This document shows, one piece after another, positions 1-6,616 of a DNA stretch of 26,397 bases. The DNA comes from JAVBJV01 sp031555315 (GTDB lineage: Bacteria > Pseudomonadota > Alphaproteobacteria > Acetobacterales > Acetobacteraceae): positions 1-26,397 of the forward strand of contig JAVBUO010000066.1 in the NCBI GenBank assembly GCA_031555315.1, written 5' to 3'. A program made the translations under genes and the position numbers. How positions within the stretch are numbered: the stretch's first letter is position 1; each line of letters begins with the position of its first letter. The notes under the pieces were generated by a model. It was not told the origin of the DNA. It did not search any database and saw only the letters and a program-made list of their open reading frames with translations.

Positions 1-1
1 G

Positions 2-277
2 CTGACTGCGCACAGCAAGCCATTTGCCAGCAGCACCGCATTCTACAATCGATTTCGCGACTGGTGTCAGGCGGCAGGAAACCGTGAGGGGTTATCCCCG
101 CACGGCTTGCGCAAGGCCGCAGCGCGCCGCCTGGCCGAGGCAGGCTGCACTGCGCACCAGATCGCCGCGATCACCGGCCACAGAACACTGGCCGAGGTCC
201 AGCGCTATACCATCGCGGCCAATCAGGAGCACCTGGCCACCGAGGCAATGCGTCGGATCACGAATGAGAAAGATTGA
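2..277 (+). CDS. Tyrosine recombinase (phage-type integrase), C-terminal part only
   Basis: The frame is open from the left window edge to a TGA at 275-277, so only the last 91 residues are visible. They carry the C-terminal catalytic signature of tyrosine recombinases: HGLRKAAARR (the His-x-x-Arg box), then ITGHRTLAEVQRYT, which holds the conserved His/Arg pair and the nucleophilic Tyr. The enzyme would catalyse site-specific strand exchange between an element's att site and the chromosome. It points toward the 3' end of the tRNA-Glu gene 79 bp away, the usual arrangement for an integrase that uses a tRNA as attachment site. The N-terminal arm-binding domain and the rest of the element lie outside the window. 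Whether the gene is intact cannot be seen. Confidence 0.88.
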   Translation: MTAHSKPFASSTAFYNRFRDWCQAAGNREGLSPHGLRKAAARRLAEAGCTAHQIAAITGHRTLAEVQRYTIAANQEHLATEAMRRITNEKD

Positions 278-285
278 CGACGGAT

Positions 286-315
286 CTACAAACTTTTCAA
301 AGTTTGTAGGTTTTT
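286..315 (+). terminator. Stem-loop with T-tract after the integrase gene
   Basis: A perfect 10-bp inverted repeat (CTACAAACTT at 286-295, AAGTTTGTAG at 300-309) encloses a TTCA loop and is followed by G and five T. It starts 8 bp after the integrase stop, so it fits a rho-independent terminator on the plus strand. The stem is AT-rich and therefore weak. An alternative role as part of the recombination site is possible. Confidence 0.55.
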
Positions 316-356
316 CAGAAAAATTTTCAATCTTTTCAATGTATTGAAAAATACAT
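294..356. repeat. AT-rich strip with repeated and inverted TTTTCAAT motifs next to the tRNA 3' end
   Basis: Between the integrase and tRNA-Glu the sequence turns strongly AT-rich. TTTTCAA occurs at 294-300, 324-330 and 333-339. TTTTCAAT at 333-340 is mirrored by ATTGAAAA at 343-350 (8-bp arms, 2-bp spacer). A second overlapping hairpin pairs ATGTAT (339-344) with ATACAT (351-356) and ends on the tRNA's terminal A. Short repeats like these next to a tRNA 3' end resemble integrase or accessory-protein binding sites at an attachment region. The hairpin could also end the tRNA transcript on the minus strand. Function is inferred; the repeats are seen directly. Confidence 0.5.
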
Positions 357-431
357 GGCGTCCCGTAGGGGACTCGAACCCCTGTTACCGCCGTGAAAGG
401 GCGGTGTCCTAGGCCACTAGACGAACGGGAC
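356..431 (-). tRNA. tRNA-Glu (anticodon UUC)
   Basis: Read on the minus strand, a 76-nt cloverleaf begins GTCCCGTTCG and ends CGGGAC-G-CCA. The acceptor stem pairs GTCCCG with CGGGAC. The anticodon arm is CCGCC-CTTTCAC-GGCGG, giving anticodon TTC. The T arm has the canonical GGTTCGAGTCC core. The 3' CCA (358-356) is encoded and the discriminator base is G, as usual for bacterial tRNA-Glu. It lies 42 bp downstream of recJ on the same strand and may be cotranscribed with it. The integrase on its 3' side suggests that it served as an integration site. Confidence 0.97.
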
Positions 432-473
432 GTCGTGGGCAGGGCGCGGAATTAACCGAGCCGCACCGATGCG

Positions 474-2246
474 TCAACTCCTTAAAGCCATTCCATCGAT
501 AATAATGAAGCTGGGCGAGACATTTCCGTTCCACGTGTCGGCCCGCAGATAGCCGGCCAGATGCAGCGGCGCGCGCTCGTGCATCAGCAAGGCGGCCAAC
601 GGCTTGTCCTTGGCGCGGAACATCACCGCCTTCAGCCGCGCGCCGCCCTCGGCCGCGTCTAAAAACACCCGCAGCGTGTTGCCCTCCTTGCCCACCATAT
701 CGGCGCGCACCACACGCACGCGCGGCAGCACGAAGATCGGTTCCTCGTTCCCGGCCCCGAACGGCGCCATCCGCCCCACCAACTGCGCCATCTCGACCGT
801 CGCGGCGGTGATCGCCAGCGAACCGTCGACCAGCAGATCCGCCGCCGAGGGCAGCTGGCTCGCCATGCTCAGGCGTTCATTCAGCAGATTGTGAAACCGG
901 CCGAGATTGCTCACCGGCAGCGAAAACCCGGCCGCCATCGCGTGCCCGCCGCCGGTGGTCAGCAGTCCGCTCTGCCGCGCAACGATGATCGCCGATCCAA
1001 GATCCAGTCCGGGGACGGAGCGGCCCGACCCCTTGGCCTCGCCCTCGGCGATCGCCGCCACACAGGCCGGACGATTGAATTTTTCCTTGATCCGCCCGGC
1101 GACGATGCCGACCACGCCCGGGTGCCAGCCCTCGCCCGCCACCAAAACGGCAGCGTTGCCGGCCGCGATCTGACGCTCCGCCTCGGCCATCGCGCTCTCG
1201 AGGATCCCGCCTTCGACCTGCTGGCGCTGCCGGTTCACCTCGTCGAGCCGTTCGGCCAGCATGCGCGCCTCCACGGGATCGGCGGTGGTCAGCAGCCGCA
1301 GCCCCATGCCGGGATCGCCGATACGCCCGGCGGCATTGATGCGCGGCCCCAGCGCAAAACCGCAGGTGAACGCCGATGGGACATCCTTGGCCCCCGCTAC
1401 GTCCAACAGCGCCGCGATGCCAGGGCGGGCGCGCGTCGCCATCACCTTCAGCCCCTGCGAGACCAGGGCGCGGTTCACGCCGGTCAGCGGCATCACGTCG
1501 CACACCGTGGACAGCGCCACCAGATCCAGCATCGACAGCAGATCGGGCTCGGGCCGCGTGGCAAAGAACCCGTCGCGACGCAGATGCCGCAACACGGCGA
1601 CCCCGGCCAGAAACGCCACCGCGCCGGCGCACAGCGTGCCCAGCCCGGAATCATCGTCCAGCCGGTTCGGGTTCACCACCGCGGCAACCGCCGGCAACCG
1701 CCCTTCGACCTTGTGATGGTCGAGCACGACCACATCGGCGCGTCCCTCGATCTGCGGGAAGATATCCGCCGCCGCCGTGCCGCAGTCGACACAGACGATC
1801 AGCGTCGCCCCGCGATCGCACAACTGCGCCAGCGCCGGCGCGTTCGGGCCGTAACCTTCCTTCAGCCGGTCGGGCACATGACTGAGCACCGGGCAGCCCA
1901 GACTGCCCAGCAGCAGCACCAGCAGCGCCCCCGAGCAGGCGCCATCGACATCGTAGTCTCCGAACACGGCGACGGTTTCGCCCCGGATCACCGCCTGGGC
2001 GAGGCGCGCCGCCGCGACGTCCATATCCGTCAGCACCGACGGATCGGGCAGCGAGGCACGCAGGGTCGGGTTCAACCACTCGGCCGCCGCATCGAGGCCG
2101 ATACCGCGCGCCGCCAGCAGCCGCCCCAGCAGTTCCGGCACCCCCAGACGCTGCGCGATCCCCGCAGCTATGCGCGCCTCGGCCTCCCGCCAGATCCAGC
2201 GCCGGCCTGATTCGCTGACAGCGTTTCCGAAAGCCGGCGCGGACAC
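474..2246 (-). CDS. recJ: Single-stranded-DNA-specific 5'-3' exonuclease RecJ
   Basis: The 590-residue product has the DHH phosphoesterase motifs of RecJ in order: DYDVDG at 97-102, VDCG at 153-156 and LDHHK at 175-179, which bind the catalytic metals. The DHHA1-type region includes GGGHAMAAGFSL, followed by the C-terminal OB-like segment. RecJ degrades single-stranded DNA during RecFOR recombination, mismatch repair and base-excision repair. The chosen start is GTG, 5 bp after the glpX stop, with only a weak GAG upstream, so translation probably depends on coupling to glpX. Length matches the family. It is the last protein gene of the minus-strand run, just before tRNA-Glu. Confidence 0.96.
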   Translation of the reverse strand: MSAPAFGNAVSESGRRWIWREAEARIAAGIAQRLGVPELLGRLLAARGIGLDAAAEWLNPTLRASLPDPSVLTDMDVAAARLAQAVIRGETVAVFGDYDVDGACSGALLVLLLGSLGCPVLSHVPDRLKEGYGPNAPALAQLCDRGATLIVCVDCGTAAADIFPQIEGRADVVVLDHHKVEGRLPAVAAVVNPNRLDDDSGLGTLCAGAVAFLAGVAVLRHLRRDGFFATRPEPDLLSMLDLVALSTVCDVMPLTGVNRALVSQGLKVMATRARPGIAALLDVAGAKDVPSAFTCGFALGPRINAAGRIGDPGMGLRLLTTADPVEARMLAERLDEVNRQRQQVEGGILESAMAEAERQIAAGNAAVLVAGEGWHPGVVGIVAGRIKEKFNRPACVAAIAEGEAKGSGRSVPGLDLGSAIIVARQSGLLTTGGGHAMAAGFSLPVSNLGRFHNLLNERLSMASQLPSAADLLVDGSLAITAATVEMAQLVGRMAPFGAGNEEPIFVLPRVRVVRADMVGKEGNTLRVFLDAAEGGARLKAVMFRAKDKPLAALLMHERAPLHLAGYLRADTWNGNVSPSFIIIDGMALRS

Positions 2247-2251
2247 CTAAC

Positions 2252-3232
2252 TCAGCCCGGCGTCCAGGTTTTCGTCCGGAAGTTGTGATGGGCCTCGACG
2301 TAACGCACCGTACCCGACTTGCTGCGCATGATCACCGAATGGGTGACCGCCCCGGTGCCGAACCGGCGCACGCCCTTCAGCAGCGGGCCAGACGTTACGC
2401 CGGTCGCCGCGAACATCACGTCGCCCTTGGCCATTTCCAGCAACGAGAACTTGTGCCGCGGGTCGGTCACCCCCATCGCCTTGGCGCGCGCGATCTGGGA
2501 TTCGTCCTCGTACATCAGCCGCCCCTGCATCTGCCCGCCGATGCAGCGCAGCGCCGCCGCCGCCAGCACGCCTTCCGGCGCACCGCCCGAGCCAAGATAG
2601 ATATCGACACCGCTCTCCGGCATCGCCACCGCGATCACCCCCGACACGTCGCCATCGCCGATCAGCATGATCCGCGCCCCGGCCTCGCGCACCTTGGCGA
2701 TGACCTCCTTGTGGCGGTCGCGCTCCAGAATGCAGGCGACGATATCGCCGACATCGCGCTGCTTGGCCTTCGCCAGGTTGCGGATATTCTCGATCACCGG
2801 CGCGTCCAGATCGACCACACCGTCCGGCAGGCCGGGGCCGACCGCGATCTTGTCCATATAAATGTCCGGCGCGTGCAGGAAGCAGCCGTTCTCGGCCAGC
2901 GCCACCACGGCCATCGCATTCGGCCCCCCCTTGGCGGTGATCGACGTCCCTTCCAGAGGATCGACCGCGATATCCATCGACGGTCCGCCGGCCCCCACCT
3001 TCTCGCCGATATACAGCATCGGCGCTTCGTCCATCTCGCCTTCGCCGATCACTACCGTGCCGTTGATGGCCACCGTATCGAACGCGACGCGCATCGCCTC
3101 GACCGCCGCGCCGTCGGCGTCGTTCTTTTTGCCGCGCCCCATCCATTTCGAGGCAGAAAGCGCCGCCGCTTCGGTTACGCGCACCAGTTCCAGCGCAAGG
3201 TTGCGATCGGCGACTTTTTCAGGCTGGGCCAT
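2252..3232 (-). CDS. glpX: Fructose-1,6-bisphosphatase class II (GlpX)
   Basis: The 326-residue protein matches GlpX over its full length. Visible motifs are GEGEMDEAP (63-71) and DPLEGT (91-96), the metal and phosphate site of the lithium-sensitive phosphatase fold. IGDGDVSG (191-198) and GSGGAPEG (214-221) contribute to substrate binding. The enzyme hydrolyses fructose 1,6-bisphosphate to fructose 6-phosphate in gluconeogenesis; some family members also act on sedoheptulose 1,7-bisphosphate. The ATG start is preceded by a good GGAG ribosome site. It sits 23 bp after hom and 5 bp before recJ, so the three are probably one transcript. Confidence 0.96.
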   Translation of the reverse strand: MAQPEKVADRNLALELVRVTEAAALSASKWMGRGKKNDADGAAVEAMRVAFDTVAINGTVVIGEGEMDEAPMLYIGEKVGAGGPSMDIAVDPLEGTSITAKGGPNAMAVVALAENGCFLHAPDIYMDKIAVGPGLPDGVVDLDAPVIENIRNLAKAKQRDVGDIVACILERDRHKEVIAKVREAGARIMLIGDGDVSGVIAVAMPESGVDIYLGSGGAPEGVLAAAALRCIGGQMQGRLMYEDESQIARAKAMGVTDPRHKFSLLEMAKGDVMFAATGVTSGPLLKGVRRFGTGAVTHSVIMRSKSGTVRYVEAHHNFRTKTWTPG

Positions 3233-3255
3233 ACTCCCACTCCAACTTTCAGAAT

Positions 3256-4545
3256 TCAGGGTTCGATGCGAATCAGCGTCGGCGGTTCTACCACAGCTTC
3301 AAGGGCGGAAATTTGTCCGAGCGCCTTCAACATCGACGCCTCGGTCGTTTCGTGCGTCACCCAGACGACAGGCACCGCCGCGCCCGGCGCGCGGCTGCGC
3401 TGGATCACACTTTCCAGGCTGATCCCCTGGTCGCGCAGCGCACAGGCGACATCGGCGATCACCCCGGGCCGGTCCACCACCATCAGCCGCAGGTAATACG
3501 CGCCGTAATGCGCGGCGATCGGCAGGGATTTCAGGTTCGACAGCGCACCGTTCGCAACGCCCCAGACCGGCGTCAGGCGGCCGCGCGCCAGATCGATCAG
3601 GTCTGCCGCCACGGCGCTGGCGGTCGGTCCCGCCCCCGCCCCGCGGCCCTCCAGCATCACCGGGCCGACAAAGTCCCCTTCGGCGACCACGGCATTGAAC
3701 ACGCCGTCCACCTGGGCCAGCGGCGATTCCAGCGGCACCATCGCGGGATGCACGCGGGTCTCGATCCCGTCGGCCGAGCGGCGCGCCACGCCCAGCAGCT
3801 TGATGCGGTAGCCGAGCTGGCGCGCGAAATCGATGTCGAGCGCCGAGACGTGGCGGATACCCTCGATATGCACCGCCGCGAAATCGACTGGCCGCCCGAA
3901 CGCCAGCGCTGCCAGAATGGCCAGTTTGTGCGCGGCGTCGATACCGTCGACGTCGAACGACGGATCGGCCTCGGCATAGCCGAGCCGCTGTGCGTCGGCC
4001 AGCACATCGGCGAAGTCGGTGCCGTGCTCGGTCATCGTGGTCAGGATGTAGTTGCAGGTGCCGTTCAGAATTCCCGCCACCCGCGCGATGTTGTTCGCCG
4101 CCAGTCCCTCGCGCAGCGCCTTGATGGCCGGAATGCCGCCCGCCACGGCCGCCTCGAACGCCAGCGGCACTTGCGCCTTCTCGGCCCGTGCGGCCAGATC
4201 GGCGCCGTGCACGGCGAGCAGCGCCTTGTTCGCGGTGACCACCGGTTTGCCCGCCGCAATCGCCGCCTCGACCAGGGCCTTCGCCGAACCCGACGAACCG
4301 CCGATCACCTCGACGACCACATCCACCTCGGGGTCGGCGGCCAGCGCCACCGGATCGTCGTGCCAACGCAGCCCGGCCATCGGCACGCCGCGGTCGCGGG
4401 TGCGGTCGCGCGCCGAAACCGCACGCACCACGATGGGGCGCCCGGCGCGCGCCGCGATGATCTGCGCGTTGTCGTGCAGCAGTTTCAGAACACCGGCGCC
4501 GACCGTGCCCAGCCCGGCAACACCAACAGAAAAGGGACGGCTCAT
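3256..4545 (-). CDS. hom: Homoserine dehydrogenase (monofunctional, ACT-containing)
   Basis: The enzyme reduces aspartate-semialdehyde to homoserine, the branch point to threonine, methionine and isoleucine. The 429-residue protein starts with the Rossmann motif GLGTVGAG (11-18). It continues with VTANKALLA (103-111), GTCNYIL (162-168) and the family signature GYAEADPSFDVDGIDAAHK (189-207), whose K207 is the expected catalytic lysine. An ACT domain follows from about residue 350 (VVDRPGVIADVA), the usual site of threonine feedback control. There is no aspartokinase fusion. Its ATG overlaps the aminotransferase stop as ATGA (4542-4545), indicating translational coupling. Confidence 0.96.
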   Translation of the reverse strand: MSRPFSVGVAGLGTVGAGVLKLLHDNAQIIAARAGRPIVVRAVSARDRTRDRGVPMAGLRWHDDPVALAADPEVDVVVEVIGGSSGSAKALVEAAIAAGKPVVTANKALLAVHGADLAARAEKAQVPLAFEAAVAGGIPAIKALREGLAANNIARVAGILNGTCNYILTTMTEHGTDFADVLADAQRLGYAEADPSFDVDGIDAAHKLAILAALAFGRPVDFAAVHIEGIRHVSALDIDFARQLGYRIKLLGVARRSADGIETRVHPAMVPLESPLAQVDGVFNAVVAEGDFVGPVMLEGRGAGAGPTASAVAADLIDLARGRLTPVWGVANGALSNLKSLPIAAHYGAYYLRLMVVDRPGVIADVACALRDQGISLESVIQRSRAPGAAVPVVWVTHETTEASMLKALGQISALEAVVEPPTLIRIEP

Positions 4546-5789
4546 ACGGCTTTCAACTTTTGCTTGCTGCCGGCCGCAGGCGCAGCCGTGTCGGGCCCTT
4601 CCATCTCGGCGTTGCCGCCGGCAAAGAACGCGCGGATGTTGCGGATCGCCTGACGCAGACGCTGGGTGTTCTCGACCAGTGCGATACGCACATGCGTGTC
4701 GCCGTGTTCGCCGAAGCCGACCCCCGGCGCCACCGCCACCTTGGCACGCGCCAGCAGCAGCTTGGAAAATTCCAGACTGCCCAGATGCGCGAAACGTTCG
4801 GGAATAGGCGCCCAGGCGAACATGCTGCCTTCGGGCGACGGCACGTTCCAGCCCGCCTGCGCCAGCCCCTTGATCAGCACATCACGGCGGTCGCGATACA
4901 GATTGCGCATCTGCTCGACGCAGTCCTGCGGTCCGTTCAGCGCCGCCGTCGCCGCCACCTGCAACGGCGTGAACGCGCCGTAGTCCAGATACGATTTCAT
5001 CCGCGTCAGCGCGTTGATCAGCGCCGGGTTGCCGGCCGCAAACCCGATCCGCCAGCCGGCCATCGCGTAGGTCTTTGACATCGACGTGAATTCGACCGCG
5101 ATGTCCTTCGCCCCCGGCACTTCGAGGATCGACGGCGGCGGCGTCGGGCCGAAATAGATCTCGTTATAGGCGAGGTCCGACATCACCCAGATGCCGTGCT
5201 TGCGCGCGAACGCGATGATCTGCTTGTAGAAATACAGATCCGCCACATACGCGGTCGGGTTCGACGGAAAGTTGACGATCAGCGCCGTCGGCTTCGGCAC
5301 CGAATGCCGCACCGCGCGGTCCAGCGCGCTGAGCATCGTGTCGTCCGGCATGGCCGGAATGCTGCGCACCGACGCCCCGGCGATGATGAACCCGAACTGA
5401 TGGATCGGGTACGACGGGTTCGGCACCAGAATGGTATCGCCCGGCGAGGTGATGGCCGAGGCCAGATTGGCCAGCCCTTCCTTCGAGCCCAGCGTGGCGA
5501 CGATCTCGGTCTCGGGGTCGAGCACCACGCCGAAACGCCGCGCGTAATACCCGGCCAGCGCGCGGCGCAGCCCGGTAATCCCCTTCGACACCGAATAGCC
5601 ATGGGTGCGCGGATCCTGCACCGTTTCGATCAGCTTGGCGACGATGTGCGGCGGCGTCGGGCTGTCGGGGTTGCCCATGCCGAGGTCGATCACATCCTCC
5701 GCGGCGGCGCGCGCAGCTGCCTTGGCCTTGTTCACTTCCGCAAACACATAAGGGGGCAGTCGCCGCATACGGTAGAATTCTTCGGTCAT
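4542..5789 (-). CDS. Class I/II PLP-dependent aminotransferase (AlaC/alanine-aspartate type)
   Basis: A fold-type I aminotransferase of 415 residues, if translation starts at the ATG at 5787-5789. An upstream GTG at 5820-5822 would add 11 residues, but the first conserved segment (EFYRMRRLPPYVFAEVNKAK) begins just after the ATG. The PLP lysine lies in SMSKTYAMAGWRIGF (about K239), with NFPSNPT (173-179) and the PLP-phosphate region upstream. The family typically transfers amino groups between glutamate and pyruvate or a similar 2-oxoacid. In many alphaproteobacteria this gene directly precedes hom, as here, which suggests a role in aspartate- or alanine-family metabolism. Exact substrate cannot be read from sequence. 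It overlaps hom by 4 bp. Confidence 0.92.
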   Translation of the reverse strand: MTEEFYRMRRLPPYVFAEVNKAKAAARAAAEDVIDLGMGNPDSPTPPHIVAKLIETVQDPRTHGYSVSKGITGLRRALAGYYARRFGVVLDPETEIVATLGSKEGLANLASAITSPGDTILVPNPSYPIHQFGFIIAGASVRSIPAMPDDTMLSALDRAVRHSVPKPTALIVNFPSNPTAYVADLYFYKQIIAFARKHGIWVMSDLAYNEIYFGPTPPPSILEVPGAKDIAVEFTSMSKTYAMAGWRIGFAAGNPALINALTRMKSYLDYGAFTPLQVAATAALNGPQDCVEQMRNLYRDRRDVLIKGLAQAGWNVPSPEGSMFAWAPIPERFAHLGSLEFSKLLLARAKVAVAPGVGFGEHGDTHVRIALVENTQRLRQAIRNIRAFFAGGNAEMEGPDTAAPAAGSKQKLKAV

Positions 5790-5833
5790 CGTCGTCTCTG
5801 TTACAAAATGATCCGGACCCACCCGGATGATGG

Positions 5834-6532
5834 TTATGGTATCAGGCTGACCAGCACACCGCGCCCTTGGGGCTGCATGTCGGTCTGCAGGTCGTTTTCC
5901 GTAAAGCCGTTTTGCTGCAATTCCGCAACGACAGCCTGAATGCGCGCCTGCGCCATTCTGGCATCCCCCAACCCTGTCACACGCAGGCGCCTCTGGCTAT
6001 GGTTTTGCACGAACTGGCGCAACCTTTCCGTGTCCGCTGTCGAGAGCCGGATACTCCGCCCGGCCTCGAACAGGCGCAGGGAATCAGCCTGCGCCGGAAC
6101 GGTTTCCGCGGCCGCCCGCGGCGCCGGCCACGCCCCCTGGCGCACCCCCGGCAGAACCGGCGACGGCGGCGGTGCGGCTGCCACCGCCGGGCCGCTGCCG
6201 AGGCGCAGTTCCGGCACCCGCCCCGGCGCCCCCGATGTCGTGACATAGCCTTCCTGGCCGGCGGTCGAGCGATCCGCGATCAGCCCGGTCTGCACCGCCC
6301 GCAGCGCGCCGACATCCGGCCGCGCGGGACGCGCCGGCACCGTCCCCAGGTTCGGATAGGGATCACGCGCGCCAGGCGGTGGTTCGCGCGGCACTGTTTC
6401 CGCAAATGGATTCACCGATGGCGGGATACCGTCACATGCCGACAACAAAAGGAACGCCGCCAGTCCACATCCTTGCAGACCAAGCTTCAAACAACTAGCA
6501 TTCTGGTGTCGGTCTCGCACCTGCATCCTCAT
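5834..6532 (-). CDS. Putative outer-membrane lipoprotein with a degenerate OmpA-like C-terminal domain
   Basis: The 232-residue product has a basic N-terminus, a hydrophobic stretch and a lipobox LSAC, so C33 would be the acylated residue. A long proline- and alanine-rich segment (about 35-150) looks disordered. The C-terminal 80 residues (SIRLSTADTERLRQF...VLVSLIP) alternate predicted strand and helix like an OmpA peptidoglycan-binding domain, but the motif is weak. I do not recognise a named family. The start is uncertain: ATG at 6532 or two codons later at 6526, neither with a clear Shine-Dalgarno. The frame remains open much further upstream, antisense to phaC, but that part is a shadow. 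It ends 44 bp before the aminotransferase gene and could lead that operon. Confidence 0.72.
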   Translation of the reverse strand: MRMQVRDRHQNASCLKLGLQGCGLAAFLLLSACDGIPPSVNPFAETVPREPPPGARDPYPNLGTVPARPARPDVGALRAVQTGLIADRSTAGQEGYVTTSGAPGRVPELRLGSGPAVAAAPPPSPVLPGVRQGAWPAPRAAAETVPAQADSLRLFEAGRSIRLSTADTERLRQFVQNHSQRRLRVTGLGDARMAQARIQAVVAELQQNGFTENDLQTDMQPQGRGVLVSLIP

Positions 6533-6548
6533 TTTGTTAATATACTCG

Positions 6549-6585
6549 GTGGCATAGCGTTGTTGTCTACATCTGTGGCATAGCG
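6549..6585. promoter_or_regulatory. 11-bp direct repeat in the lipoprotein/phaC divergent promoter region
   Basis: GTGGCATAGCG occurs perfectly at 6549-6559 and 6575-6585, 26 bp apart start to start, or about 2.5 helical turns. The whole divergent intergenic region is only 84 bp (6533-6616). On the minus strand a TATATT hexamer (6546-6541) lies just before the lipoprotein ATG with TAGACA 19 bp upstream, so one repeat copy falls inside that candidate promoter spacer. The repeats are seen directly; an operator role is inference. Confidence 0.45.
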
Positions 6586-6616
6586 CGAGCCGGACACTTA
6601 CGAAAGGATCTGCGGC

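Noticed and set aside
891..2210. Long plus-strand open frame antisense to recJ
   Set aside because: Arg/His/Gln-rich shadow translation with no domain; recJ on the minus strand has full motif support.
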